DNA of 64,000 nt, taken from the NCBI RefSeq assembly GCF_017810075.1, contig NZ_JADNYK010000001.1:558001-622000 (forward strand). Direction: 5' to 3'. The notes under the pieces were generated by a model that saw only the letters and a list, made by a program, of their open reading frames with translations, ran no database searches and had not been told where the DNA came from. Made by a program: the position numbers and the translations under genes. The DNA is from Pseudozobellia sp. WGM2. Its GTDB lineage: Bacteria; Bacteroidota; Bacteroidia; Flavobacteriales; Flavobacteriaceae. Positions 26,822-36,034 of this stretch are shown piece after piece; within the stretch, counting starts at the first letter, position 1, and every line of letters starts with the position of its first letter.

Positions 26822-27238
26822 ATGAACCGAATAGGGTCATTGCTTTTGCTGGTTTTGATACTTAATCTAGGCTGTAGTACGACAGATCGTAATTATATTT
26901 GGAAAGAGAGAACAGTAACCGCATCAGCTTATAATTCTACGGTAGCTCAAACCGATGGGCAACCTAGTATAGCTGCATGGGGAGATACCCTATTACCAGA
27001 GTTAAAAGCGATAGCTGTTTCTAGAGATTTGATGCGATTAGGTATTGAGCGCAATACCCAAGTGAGAATCGAAGGTCTTGATGGTATCTATTTGGTCAAA
27101 GATAAAATGCACTATCGGTGGCGAAATAAAATTGATATTTATATGGGTCTGAATGTAGAAAAAGCTCGAGAGTGGGGCAGAAAAAAGGTGAAAATATATT
27201 ATCGGGTCAAAAAAGACTCTGTAACAAACAGCAAGTAA
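26822..27238 (+). CDS. 3D-domain lipoprotein (MltA/YuiC-type double-psi barrel)
   Basis: A 138-residue lipoprotein with signal MNRIGSLLLLVLILNLGCS; the lipobox Cys is at residue 18. The mature part is a 3D domain, named for three conserved aspartates. It begins VTASAYNS, with the acidic residues in QTDGQPS, VKDKMH and KIDIYMG. The 3D domain occurs in MltA-type lytic transglycosylases and related murein-binding proteins. The gene is followed after 5 bp by an amidase lipoprotein, which supports a peptidoglycan role. Whether this single domain is itself catalytic is not clear from sequence. Confidence 0.85.
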   Translation: MNRIGSLLLLVLILNLGCSTTDRNYIWKERTVTASAYNSTVAQTDGQPSIAAWGDTLLPELKAIAVSRDLMRLGIERNTQVRIEGLDGIYLVKDKMHYRWRNKIDIYMGLNVEKAREWGRKKVKIYYRVKKDSVTNSK

Positions 27239-27243
27239 TAATC

Positions 27244-27900
27244 ATGAAGATATTAATCGTTCAACTCATATTGTGCTTTACTCTCATTTCTTGCGCTAGT
27301 TCTAAAACCATTATAGATAAACCGATTGTATTTGACGAAGCTAGAATTCAATTGACCTCTGAATATATGAGTGAGAGATACGGTATAGTAAAGGAAGAGC
27401 CCATTATCAATCCCAAGATGATCGTAATTCATTGGACGGCCATTCCCACGTTGGAGGGTTCGTTTGAAGCTTTTGAAAAGTCTACATTGCCCAATTGGCG
27501 CCCTGATATTAAAGGGGTGAGCGGTTTGAACGTTTCTACACATTTCTTGATAGATCAAGACGGAAAAATATATCGTCTTATGCCTGAACACCTTATGGGC
27601 AGGCATGTCATAGGCTTAAATCACACAGCATTAGGCATTGAAAATGTGGGAGGCACAGATGAAACCCCTCTGACAGATGCACAACTCGAATCGAATATTT
27701 GGTTGGTAAAATATCTATCGGATAAATATGATATCGATTATCTTATCGGGCATTATGAGTATACCAATTTTGAAGACCACCCGCTTTGGTTAGAAAAAGA
27801 TGATGGATATCGCACGCAGAAGACCGATCCCGGTAGCGATTTTATGCAAAAGATAAGAAAAGCGACCAAAAATCTTAATTTTCAACCCGTACCAAATTAA
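27244..27900 (+). CDS. N-acetylmuramoyl-L-alanine amidase lipoprotein (Amidase_2)
   Basis: A 218-residue lipoprotein with lipobox LISCASS. The Amidase_2 fold is shown by the zinc-ligand strand MIVIHWTA, then VSTHFLIDQDGKIYRLM, NHTALGIENVGG and the C-terminal TDPGSDF, with a further IGHYEY. It cleaves the bond between muramic acid and L-Ala in peptidoglycan. Start ATG 27244 is chosen over the frame opening at 27172, because it puts the signal peptide at the N-terminus and avoids overlap with the 3D gene. It lies 5 bp after the 3D gene and 12 bp before the M14 peptidase, so the three form an operon. Confidence 0.92.
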   Translation: MKILIVQLILCFTLISCASSKTIIDKPIVFDEARIQLTSEYMSERYGIVKEEPIINPKMIVIHWTAIPTLEGSFEAFEKSTLPNWRPDIKGVSGLNVSTHFLIDQDGKIYRLMPEHLMGRHVIGLNHTALGIENVGGTDETPLTDAQLESNIWLVKYLSDKYDIDYLIGHYEYTNFEDHPLWLEKDDGYRTQKTDPGSDFMQKIRKATKNLNFQPVPN

Positions 27901-27912
27901 TTCAAAAGTTCA

Positions 27913-29379
27913 ATGAATATCAAAATCAGCCTAGTTCTCTTGTTTACTTTATCGATTTGTAATGCGCAAAATAGCGACATCACCTCTACACTTTATGAGA
28001 CCTATGAAAAATATAAAGAACCTAAACTCGCTAAACGTAGAATTAAACATGCACAGATAAAGCCACTTATAGAAAACTACCGTCAAAATGATTTGTTTAC
28101 GGTAGCCAAGGTCGGTGAATCGATAGAAGGTCGTGATTTGTCTCTGATTAGTACAGGAAGTGGGGAAACATCGATCTTTCTTTGGTCTCAAATGCATGGC
28201 GATGAGCCTACCGCGACGCAAGCTATCTTTGATATATTTAATTTTTTGGCCAGCGATGATTTTAAGAATGAGAAAAAAGAGATTCTTGAAAACTGTACGT
28301 TACACTTTCTACCCATGCTCAACCCTGACGGTGCCGAAGTATTTCAACGAAGAAATCGTTTGGGTATAGATATCAATCGCGATGCCCTTCGTCTGCAATC
28401 GCCTGAGGGGAAGACTCTTAAAAGAGTTCGCGATAGTCTTGATGCCGATTTCGGATTCAATCTACATGACCAAAGCACTTATTATAATGCAGAACGCACC
28501 GATAAACCCGCTACCATCTCATATTTGGCGCCTGCTTATAACTATGAAAAAGATATAAATGAAGTTCGAGCGAATGCGATGAAGGTTATTGCATTTATGA
28601 ACGATATCATTCAAAAATATGCACCGGGGCAAGTGGGTAAATATAATGATGATTTTGAACCCAGAGCTTTTGGTGATAATATTCAAAAGTGGGGTACCAG
28701 TGCTATCTTAATTGAATCTGGCGGATATTCCCAAGATGTTGAGAAACAGGAAATACGAAAATTGAATTATGTTTCGATCCTTTCGGCAATTTATACGATT
28801 GCCAAGGGAACATACAAAGATATATCTCTTGAAAAATATGAAAGTATACCTGAGAATGACCGAAAACTCTTTGATTTAAAAGTTGCAAATGCTTCTTACG
28901 AACTCTTGGGAAAAACCTATAAAATAGATGTGGGTGCAAACCGTCTTGAAGTAGATAAAGAAAAACATAAAGATTTCTGGTATAGCAGCAGAATTTTAGA
29001 TGTCGGAGACCTATCTACGTATTATGGTTATGATACACTTGATGCAACGGGTTATACAATTATGGCGGGTAAAGTGTACCCAATGACTGTAAATGATTTT
29101 GCAGCCCTCACTAGCCTTGATCCATTGTCATTACTCAAATCGGGCTATACGTATGTTCGTGTACGCAATATACCTAAAGACAAACTTTCGTCTCCTATGC
29201 CATTTCATGTCGTTTCTGAAAAATTTGAATTACCTGATTTTAATATTGAGGTTGGGGTAAACCCAACATTCATATTAGAAAAAAATGGAAAGATTTCCTA
29301 TGCGGTGGTAAATGGTTTCCTCATCGACCTTTCAAAAGATAAGATAAGCGATGTAAAAAATGCCATGATTTATCGTTAA
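27913..29379 (+). CDS. Exported M14 zinc carboxypeptidase
   Basis: A 488-residue exported protein with a signal peptide ending near residue 19 (CNAQ). The M14 domain has the zinc ligands in SQMHGDEPT (HxxE) and the later His in NLHDQ, the substrate-binding Arg/Asn region in GIDINRDA, and the catalytic Glu in LIESGG. The C-terminal 180 residues are an extra, unassigned domain. M14 members in cell-wall gene groups cleave peptide stems, and the upstream amidase suggests that here. A protein substrate cannot be excluded. Confidence 0.9.
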   Translation: MNIKISLVLLFTLSICNAQNSDITSTLYETYEKYKEPKLAKRRIKHAQIKPLIENYRQNDLFTVAKVGESIEGRDLSLISTGSGETSIFLWSQMHGDEPTATQAIFDIFNFLASDDFKNEKKEILENCTLHFLPMLNPDGAEVFQRRNRLGIDINRDALRLQSPEGKTLKRVRDSLDADFGFNLHDQSTYYNAERTDKPATISYLAPAYNYEKDINEVRANAMKVIAFMNDIIQKYAPGQVGKYNDDFEPRAFGDNIQKWGTSAILIESGGYSQDVEKQEIRKLNYVSILSAIYTIAKGTYKDISLEKYESIPENDRKLFDLKVANASYELLGKTYKIDVGANRLEVDKEKHKDFWYSSRILDVGDLSTYYGYDTLDATGYTIMAGKVYPMTVNDFAALTSLDPLSLLKSGYTYVRVRNIPKDKLSSPMPFHVVSEKFELPDFNIEVGVNPTFILEKNGKISYAVVNGFLIDLSKDKISDVKNAMIYR

Positions 29380-29398
29380 GGAGCAGATGTAGTTTCAT

Positions 29399-29566
29399 CT
29401 AGTACGAAAATCGTATAATCATGTCAGATCCATTAGTGACCAAAAAATAATAAGTCGTCATCACAATGGATGCTATAAAAATAAATAAACTCAGGGTTAG
29501 TGCCTGATACCACTTGGGCATGCCGTTTAGCGAACTGTTTTCAATAATAGTGTTCAGAACATCCAT
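29399..29566 (-). CDS. 55-residue single-pass membrane microprotein
   Basis: A complete ATG-to-TAG frame of 55 codons on the minus strand within a 405 bp gap. The N-terminal 20 residues are polar (MDVLNTIIENSSLNGMPKW). They are followed by a clear hydrophobic helix from about residue 19 to 42, which includes LSLFIFIASIVMTTYYFLV, and a short tail NGSDMIIRFSY. This layout is typical of small bacterial membrane proteins. No family was recognised. Coding status is inferred from the clean hydrophobic pattern and full-length frame. The gene lies convergent to the M14 peptidase. Confidence 0.55.
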   Translation of the reverse strand: MDVLNTIIENSSLNGMPKWYQALTLSLFIFIASIVMTTYYFLVTNGSDMIIRFSY

Positions 29567-29710
29567 AATAACAAATTTTAAGATTAAGCATAGCTTCTCT
29601 TTTAGGATGTAGGTTTTACAAGAATAAGAATTGGGGCGTTCTTATTATAAGAAACAAATAAATGAGAACAATCCCTACCTCTGGTACTACATTTTCGACG
29701 AACTGCAGAA

Positions 29711-29746
29711 AAAAGAAAGGGAGAACTCTAAAGTTCTCCCTTTTTT
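29711..29746. terminator. Bidirectional intrinsic terminator
   Basis: A 9-bp stem GGGAGAACT / AGTTCTCCC with a 4-base loop, an A run before and a T run after. It lies 39 bp past the OmpA gene stop on the minus strand. Confidence 0.8.
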
Positions 29747-29784
29747 CAGATTATTAACCAGGTACCAAACTCCTGATTGTGCAA

Positions 29785-30612
29785 TTATAAGGTTTCTGCG
29801 TCTAAAAGCGCAAAGAATTTGTCCAAATTTGGAATAATCACAATTCTAGTACGGCGATTTTTTGCCATATTATCTTTTGAATCGTTTTCAACTAAAGGCA
29901 TATAGCTACTTCTACCAGCTGCAATAAGCTTAGCTGGGTCCACATTATACTTGCTCTGAAGAATATCTACTACAGAGGTAGCCCTTTTGACACTCAAATC
30001 CCAGTTGTTACGAAACATAGCCGTATTAATACTTCTAGAATCGGTGTGACCTTCTACCATAACTTCCATACTTGGCTCAGAATTGATTACTTCGGCAAGT
30101 TTGCTTAAGATTTTATCAGCTTTGCTACTTACTCTGTAACTACCGCTGTTAAAAAGTAATTTATCAGAGATATTGATCATAACGACAGTCTTCTCGATAT
30201 TAACATCGATATCATCTTCCTCATCGGAAATTGACTGCTTAAGGTTATAAGAAATAGCCAAGTTCATCGAATCTTGTAGAGTTTGAGCGCCGGCCAATTT
30301 ATCGGCATCGACCTTAGATAAGGTAGCTCTCATTTTCTCTTTTGTGTTGTTGCTCATTACAGCAACATCGTCAACACTTGTATATTGGCTATCGTTAACC
30401 TCTTTCAAAGAGCTTATTTTCTCATTGTATTCTGTAACTCTAGCTTCGATTTTTTCCATTTTACCTTCCAACTCTTCTTTTTCTACTTGAGTCTTAGTTA
30501 AGGCACTTTGGGTTTCTGAAAGATTTGTTTCTAAAGCGGTATACTTTTTCTTTGAAACACAAGAAGCCAAAAAGGCTATGGAAAGTGCACTTAAGATAAT
30601 TGATTTCTTCAT
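29785..30612 (-). CDS. OmpA-family lipoprotein
   Basis: A 275-residue lipoprotein with signal ending in the lipobox FLASC. Residues 25-100 are a coiled coil (SETQSALTKTQVEKEELEGK). The C-terminal 130 residues are an OmpA peptidoglycan-binding domain with LLFNSGSYRVS, VEGHTDSRS and NRRTRIVI, containing the Asp and Arg that bind diaminopimelate. It tethers the outer membrane to the cell wall. Start ATG 30612 is chosen over the frame opening at 30663, since it begins directly with the signal peptide. The gene is monocistronic with a terminator at 29711-29746. Confidence 0.93.
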   Translation of the reverse strand: MKKSIILSALSIAFLASCVSKKKYTALETNLSETQSALTKTQVEKEELEGKMEKIEARVTEYNEKISSLKEVNDSQYTSVDDVAVMSNNTKEKMRATLSKVDADKLAGAQTLQDSMNLAISYNLKQSISDEEDDIDVNIEKTVVMINISDKLLFNSGSYRVSSKADKILSKLAEVINSEPSMEVMVEGHTDSRSINTAMFRNNWDLSVKRATSVVDILQSKYNVDPAKLIAAGRSSYMPLVENDSKDNMAKNRRTRIVIIPNLDKFFALLDAETL

Positions 30613-30782
30613 TTTGTAAATTTTAATATTTAATATGGTTATGATTCTTGATAAAATACGCATGACAAGTCGTTTCAGATGTTAAGAACCTCATAAGACC
30701 CCATCGTTCTATTAAAGAAATGACAGGATTTAACCATGTAAAACATTGAAAATGAAATATTAAACTATCTATATGTAGATAT

Positions 30783-30812
30783 AAAAAAAGTGCCCAAAAA
30801 ATGGGCACTTTA
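30783..30812 (-). terminator. Intrinsic terminator after the vWA lipoprotein gene
   Basis: A stem AAAGTGCCC / GGGCACTTT with a run of T on the minus strand, 27 bp beyond the stop of the vWA gene. Confidence 0.75.
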
Positions 30813-30838
30813 ATAGTTTTAGCACTTAATTCAATCAA

Positions 30839-31930
30839 TTACTCACAGCCACCTGTGAAACCATTGGCACTAAATTTAGTCTGCACGGCACCTTGCAGGC
30901 TACCGTTCTTAACTTGAATGGCCAGGTTGTTGTTGCCGCTTCCATCACGTTTCGGACTACAGTATTCAAAAAGATAAAAACTGTTCGCACGTTGTGATAC
31001 CAAGTCTGATATATCGTTGAACGTATCTTCGAGTTCATCTTTATTACCGGCAAAAACACTAGAGGTCTTACCTAGATCGGTCAAAACTTGTTCATCAATC
31101 TCGGCTCCAAGCCCAATCGTAAAATATGAAATGTTGGGGTCGGCATTATCAACTTTTTTCTGGGCATCTTCTTGAGTATATCTTGATGCCTGATCCGTAC
31201 CATCTGTAAATATCACAACAGAGGCGGCACCGATTTTTTCTCCCTTAGTGCTTTCGATCAATAAGTTTGAAGCGATATCCGATGATTTGATAACTGCGCC
31301 ATAGAGATCTGTAGATACATCTTGGCTAATGTCGTCGGTAATACCCTGAATCGATTCGGTCAACTCTTCTCTAGAGGCTGTTAAGGCATTTAACTCATGT
31401 AATTCATCTTCACCATCAAAATAATAGATTGCCATTTTAAAAGATTCTTGGGTCGTTTCTGGCATCACATTGTTTACAAAACTCAAACTTGCCGTTTTAA
31501 GCTCTTCGAGACTTGTGCTCAAAACACTATTACTTAAGTCAAGTACCAATAAGGTATTATTACTGAATATTTGTGAATTCGGAGATATACGGGCCTTAGA
31601 CTCCGAAGTGGAAATCGTATTGAAACACTCATCATTTCGCCCTTGCTCATAAATGGTAAATTGATCGGCACTTAATCCTGGAACGGGGTTTCCTTCACTA
31701 TCGGAGACTTTGAAAAATATAGAAACTTTGCCTGGTGCGGTCGTGTATTCATCTTGAATCGATAGTGTTAAATCATTTTCGCCGAGGTCAAGGCATTCAT
31801 CTACAGGTTCACCCTTACCAAGTCCGTCACCGGTATTAAGGGCGAAATTCACATCATCATCTGCATTTCCACAAGAAACCAGAGTAAGAATCGATAAAAA
31901 AAGTAGGACTAATTGGGAGGAAAATTTCAT
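30839..31930 (-). CDS. von Willebrand factor A domain lipoprotein
   Basis: A 363-residue lipoprotein with lipobox TLVSCG. A beta-rich domain at about 40-115 is followed by a vWA domain at about 115-320. Its MIDAS metal site shows in LLVLDLSNSVLS (DxSxS) and VVIFTDGTDQ. Three cysteines in the conserved ENDECFN, FEYCSPKR and the C-terminal TGGCE may form disulfides. vWA domains bind proteins or matrix in a metal-dependent way; the ligand is unknown. The gene is transcribed alone toward a terminator at 30783-30812, upstream of the OmpA gene on the same strand. Confidence 0.9.
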   Translation of the reverse strand: MKFSSQLVLLFLSILTLVSCGNADDDVNFALNTGDGLGKGEPVDECLDLGENDLTLSIQDEYTTAPGKVSIFFKVSDSEGNPVPGLSADQFTIYEQGRNDECFNTISTSESKARISPNSQIFSNNTLLVLDLSNSVLSTSLEELKTASLSFVNNVMPETTQESFKMAIYYFDGEDELHELNALTASREELTESIQGITDDISQDVSTDLYGAVIKSSDIASNLLIESTKGEKIGAASVVIFTDGTDQASRYTQEDAQKKVDNADPNISYFTIGLGAEIDEQVLTDLGKTSSVFAGNKDELEDTFNDISDLVSQRANSFYLFEYCSPKRDGSGNNNLAIQVKNGSLQGAVQTKFSANGFTGGCE

Positions 31931-32200
31931 TTTCTAAATTTTATGGTTCAACCTTCACAACGGCGAAAACAGATTTAAAGTATAAGGTTATATAAAACTT
32001 AGTGTTAAACATTGTTAATTCGGTTAAGATTTATAATCGATTATGAAATATTAGTAGAGAAAGAAATGACTGGTTATATTAATTCTTGTCAGATGTATAG
32101 GTATATGACGTGACTTGACGACGTAGATAGTTTCATGTTAGATATCATTAAAATACATTTAGCATGAAGCTATTATTAGTTATTTACGTAACTTTTGGCA

Positions 32201-33211
32201 ATGACTCATGAACTTAAAAAAATTATAAATGCCTATTTGACAGCTAAAGAAGATGGTGTCAAGTGCGTCTTAGCCACCGTGGTTGCATTAGACGGCTCAT
32301 CGTATCGCAGACCAGGGGTGAGAATGCTTATTCGGCACGACGGTAAAATGGTAGGTGCTGTTAGCGGCGGTTGTGTTGAAAAGGAAATAGTGAGGCAGGC
32401 TCAGAGTGTTTTTGAAGGTAATGTAGCCAAAATGATGACCTACGATGGCAGGTACCGTTTAGGCTGTGAAGGTGTTCTTTATATTCTTATCGAACCGTTT
32501 AAACCTGAAGACAGATTTATAAAGAAGTTTAAAGAGGTTTTGAGTAACCGTAAACTATTTCAAGTATGTTCATCATTTACAAAAAATGACGGTGAAGACA
32601 AAAGCTTGGGTTCTTGTGTTATTCTTGGGCATAACCTATTCCCATTTAGACCGAACTTCGTTGAACCTTCAGATATAGAAAAGTTTGAGCAGCAAATGGT
32701 ACCCTGTTTCAAATTAGTGATAATTGGTGCCGAACACGACGCGGTACAATTGTGTTCTTTTGCATCTTTAGCGGGTTGGGAAGTAACAATCGTTGCTTCT
32801 GCATCCGAAGAAAAGACTATTGAAGATTTTCCGGGAGCGGAACATTTTCTTTCTGTAGAACCTGAAATGTTGTCAATAAAATCAATTGACAAGCAAACTG
32901 CAGTTATCTTAATGACACATAGTTATGTGCGCGACTTGAAGTATTTTTTAGCAATTAAAGAAAGTAGTCCCGCGTACTTAGGCCTATTGGGGCCAAGCAG
33001 CAGAAGAGAGAAGCTTCTCGATGAGTTCATAGAACATTATCCTGAAGTTACCGATGCCTTTTTTGATATAATTTACGGTCCTTCGGGACTTAATATTGGT
33101 GCTGAGACTGCTCAGGAAATTGCAATATCAATAATCTCTGAAATACTTTCGGTCACCCGGCAGAAAGAACCGATGATGCTTAAAGACAAGTCGGGTAGAA
33201 TTCATAGCTAA
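32201..33211 (+). CDS. XdhC/CoxI-family molybdoenzyme maturation protein
   Basis: A 336-residue cytoplasmic protein with both XdhC domains. The N-terminal XdhC_CoxI domain has VALDGSSYRRPGVRMLI and GAVSGGCVEKEI, and the C-terminal Rossmann-like domain contains LVIIGAEHDAVQLCS and YLGLLGPSSRREKL. XdhC binds molybdenum cofactor and inserts its sulfurated form into xanthine-dehydrogenase-type enzymes. Start ATG 32201 is preferred over TTG 32195. The stop overlaps the next start as TAATG. No molybdenum hydroxylase subunit is encoded in this window. Confidence 0.93.
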   Translation: MTHELKKIINAYLTAKEDGVKCVLATVVALDGSSYRRPGVRMLIRHDGKMVGAVSGGCVEKEIVRQAQSVFEGNVAKMMTYDGRYRLGCEGVLYILIEPFKPEDRFIKKFKEVLSNRKLFQVCSSFTKNDGEDKSLGSCVILGHNLFPFRPNFVEPSDIEKFEQQMVPCFKLVIIGAEHDAVQLCSFASLAGWEVTIVASASEEKTIEDFPGAEHFLSVEPEMLSIKSIDKQTAVILMTHSYVRDLKYFLAIKESSPAYLGLLGPSSRREKLLDEFIEHYPEVTDAFFDIIYGPSGLNIGAETAQEIAISIISEILSVTRQKEPMMLKDKSGRIHS

Positions 33212-33819
33212 TGTTGCATAGTGTAAATAATATCGCCATAATAATTTTGGCTGCTGGCTCTTCTTCTCGCATGGGTAGACCTAAGCAGTTATTATCTTGG
33301 GGTAAGTCTGATCTTATCGGAAACGCTATTGAGCAAGCTAAAAATAGCCGGTCTGATAAAATTATAGTTGTACTTGGGGCCAATGCGCAATTGATTAAAG
33401 ATAATATAAGTAGGTGGGAAGTTGATTTTGTCGAAAACGAAAATTGGAAATCGGGCTTAGGAAGCTCGCTCGCCAAAGGAGTCAAGCACTTAATCGAATT
33501 GGAAACTTTTGACGGAATTTTGGTGATGCTTGCCGACCAACCCTTAATAGATTCTGCTTATTTAAACCTTTTGATAGAATCTTTTTATACCACTTCATAT
33601 TTCATTATTGCTACCGCATACTCAAAACGAGCTGGTGTTCCAGCGCTTTTTGATAAAAAATTCTTTGAAAGTTTATGTGATTTGGGAGAGGACAATGGTG
33701 CCAAGTTGATTATTGAACAATTTGGGCATGAAGTTCTTTCATTAGACCCGGGCAAAAAAGCAACCGATATCGATACCGAGGTGGATTATAAAAAATTAAC
33801 CAAAAGATTAAATGAGTAG
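33211..33819 (+). CDS. MobA/MocA-like nucleotidyltransferase
   Basis: A 202-residue GT-A-fold nucleotidyltransferase. The phosphate-binding motif is IIILAAGSSSRMGRPKQLL, followed by VVLGANA and the metal-binding VMLADQPL. This matches the MocA/MobA-like family, which adds CMP or GMP to molybdopterin. Its overlap with the xdhC-like gene supports molybdopterin cytosine dinucleotide synthesis for a molybdenum hydroxylase. Its own stop overlaps the start of the amidohydrolase gene by 8 bp. The nucleotide choice cannot be read with certainty. Confidence 0.88.
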   Translation: MLHSVNNIAIIILAAGSSSRMGRPKQLLSWGKSDLIGNAIEQAKNSRSDKIIVVLGANAQLIKDNISRWEVDFVENENWKSGLGSSLAKGVKHLIELETFDGILVMLADQPLIDSAYLNLLIESFYTTSYFIIATAYSKRAGVPALFDKKFFESLCDLGEDNGAKLIIEQFGHEVLSLDPGKKATDIDTEVDYKKLTKRLNE

Positions 33820-34924
33820 ATTTAAATCGTTTAAAAACAATGAATTAAAATTTTTTATTTTGTTTATTTCGACTTCTTGTACCATACTGTATAGCCAGGA
33901 TATGGGCTTTGAAGAATACAATCCGAAATCGACTCTGGTGGTTCCGGAGCATAAGGTAGAACGAGCTAAATATCCGTTTGTCGATATACATAGCCACCAG
34001 CGCGATATGTCATTGAATAAGCTGACGCAGCTAGTTGCCGAGATGGATATGCTTAACGAAGCCGTAATGGTAAACTTAAGTGGTGGTTCGGGAGAAAGTC
34101 TAAAAAACTCAATACAGAATATCAATGAAAGTTTCCCTAATCGTTTCGTAGTCTTTGCTAATATAGACTTTGAGGGGGTGGGGCAACCCAATTGGACGAC
34201 AAATGCTGTCACACAGCTTGAAAAAGACGTAAAAAACGGCGCTAAAGGTCTGAAAATTTTCAAGAGCTTAGGCCTTCGCTATACTGATGTTGATGGCAAC
34301 AGGGTCGCTGTTGATGATAAAAGATTAGATCCAATTTGGGCTAAATGTGGTGAGTTGGGTATACCTGTTCTAATTCATTCCGCTGACCCCAAATCTTTTT
34401 GGGACGATATGAATGGGGAGAATGAAAGATGGCTTGAACTAAAGACACATTCTCGAAGAAAGCGTTCCGACACCGATCCTGCACCTTGGCAACAAATTAT
34501 TGATGAACAACATCGAATGTTTAAAAAACACCCGAAAACGAATTTTATTAATGCCCACATGGGCTGGTACGCGAATAATTTGGAAAAACTGGCCGCTCTG
34601 CTCGATGATATACCCAACATGAATGTTGGTATTGCGGCCGTAATTGCTGAACTGGGGCGACAACCAAAGAATGCCAGGGCCTTTTTTATAAAATACCAAG
34701 ACCGTATTTTATTTGGTAAAGACAGCTGGAAACCCGAAGAATTCCCAACCTATTTTAGAGTTTTGGAAACTGATGACGAATATTTTCCATACTATAAAAA
34801 GTACCATGCTTTTTGGGCCATGTATGGTCTTGATTTACCTGATGAAGTCTTGGAGAAAGTATATTTTAAAAATGCATTAAAGCTTATGCCAAATCTCGAC
34901 CCAAGTCTTTTCCACCATAATTAA
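33812..34924 (+). CDS. Exported amidohydrolase-2 family metal-dependent hydrolase
   Basis: A 370-residue protein whose N-terminal 30 residues contain a hydrophobic signal (FFILFISTSCTILYS). The TIM-barrel amidohydrolase motifs are FVDIHSH near residue 50, VLIHSADP, FINAHMGW and ILFGKDSW with the catalytic Asp. Amidohydrolase-2 enzymes include aromatic decarboxylases and lactonases; the substrate here is unknown. It begins within the MocA-like gene and is clearly the third gene of the operon, although it is exported while the first two are cytoplasmic. This combination is noted under findings. Confidence 0.88.
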   Translation: MSRFKSFKNNELKFFILFISTSCTILYSQDMGFEEYNPKSTLVVPEHKVERAKYPFVDIHSHQRDMSLNKLTQLVAEMDMLNEAVMVNLSGGSGESLKNSIQNINESFPNRFVVFANIDFEGVGQPNWTTNAVTQLEKDVKNGAKGLKIFKSLGLRYTDVDGNRVAVDDKRLDPIWAKCGELGIPVLIHSADPKSFWDDMNGENERWLELKTHSRRKRSDTDPAPWQQIIDEQHRMFKKHPKTNFINAHMGWYANNLEKLAALLDDIPNMNVGIAAVIAELGRQPKNARAFFIKYQDRILFGKDSWKPEEFPTYFRVLETDDEYFPYYKKYHAFWAMYGLDLPDEVLEKVYFKNALKLMPNLDPSLFHHN

Positions 34925-35019
34925 ATCAAGCAACTTTTTAGGAAAGCGTTAACGAGTTTTATTTTGCATTAGTAATAAAAGGTGCGAAATTAGATATGTA
35001 ATTTCCTAAATCATTTACC

Positions 35020-36033
35020 ATGTGTAAGACAAAATGTCAAATCATTCCTCCCCATATTCTAGAAGAGCTTGCAAAACGAGGAAATGTAAGTTGCAAGAAG
35101 ACATTGAACGATACGGGTAGAATAGCGGAGCGCCGACAGACTGCATTAAATCATCTTTTGCTTAGAAACCCTATTCTAGGGGATGGCGACCGTTTCGTAT
35201 ATGATTGCGAGAACAAATATGAACAGCGGGTAACCCTTGTTCGTAAAGAAAATGGAGAAGTGACAGGCGATGTAACGGCCGATAAAGCCTATGACACATC
35301 TGGTTTTGTTCGTGACTACTTTAGAGAAACTTTCGGATTGAATTCTATAGATGATAATGGTCTGGATATCATTTCTAATATTCATTATGGCGAAAATTAC
35401 AACAATGCCTTTTGGGACGGAGATGAAATGACGTATGGAGATGGAGATGGTAAAGAATTCACTGATTTTGCAAGTGCAATTGATGTTGTTGCGCACGAGT
35501 TGGCACACGGTGTTACCCAATTCTTGGCCAACCTAGAGTATCAGAGTCAATCAGGCGCTTTGAACGAGCATTTTTCCGATGTTTTTGGAACTGTTATAAA
35601 GCAGAAATACCTCAATCAAGACCTGTCAGAGGCAGATTGGTTGATTGGTGACTCTGTGGTAACCGATGAATTCCCCGGAGTCGCCATACGCTCTATGAAA
35701 GCCCCTGGTACCGCAAATGAGTTTGATACGCAACCCGACCATATGGACAATTATTACAATGGTACGGCCGATAACCAGGGTGTACACATCAATTCAGGCA
35801 TTCCCAATAAGGCATTTTACCTAAGCTGTTTGGAGATTGGTATAGATGACTGTGCCCTGATATGGTTTGAAACCTTAAAATCTCTATGGAGAACTGCTAA
35901 TTTCAATGATATGGTCGAGACTCTGGTGAGTGTTGCCCGAGATTTGGCAAGTGATTCAAGAATTTCAGATAGGGCAGTGGAAGCGGTTTCAAAAAGCTTT
36001 TCTGAAGTAGGGCTTGCTCCAATTGTCGTTTGA
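35020..36033 (+). CDS. Protealysin-type M4 metallopeptidase
   Basis: A 337-residue thermolysin-family protease of the short, protealysin-like kind. The first 50 residues carry the CQIIPPHILEELA segment, which corresponds to the short propeptide with its conserved PP motif, and there is no signal peptide. Catalytic landmarks are HELAHGVTQF (HExxH), the zinc-ligand Glu in ALNEHFSDVFG, and the later active-site His in NQGVHINSG. Protealysin-like enzymes lack the usual export signal and leave the cell by an unclear route. The gene is followed after 1 bp by a small emfourin-like frame. Confidence 0.93.
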   Translation: MCKTKCQIIPPHILEELAKRGNVSCKKTLNDTGRIAERRQTALNHLLLRNPILGDGDRFVYDCENKYEQRVTLVRKENGEVTGDVTADKAYDTSGFVRDYFRETFGLNSIDDNGLDIISNIHYGENYNNAFWDGDEMTYGDGDGKEFTDFASAIDVVAHELAHGVTQFLANLEYQSQSGALNEHFSDVFGTVIKQKYLNQDLSEADWLIGDSVVTDEFPGVAIRSMKAPGTANEFDTQPDHMDNYYNGTADNQGVHINSGIPNKAFYLSCLEIGIDDCALIWFETLKSLWRTANFNDMVETLVSVARDLASDSRISDRAVEAVSKSFSEVGLAPIVV

Positions 36034-36034
36034 G

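Noticed and set aside
29631-29837. 68-codon frame on the + strand, TTG start
   Set aside because: It runs through the terminator hairpin at 29711-29746 and overlaps the OmpA gene end; composition is not protein-like.
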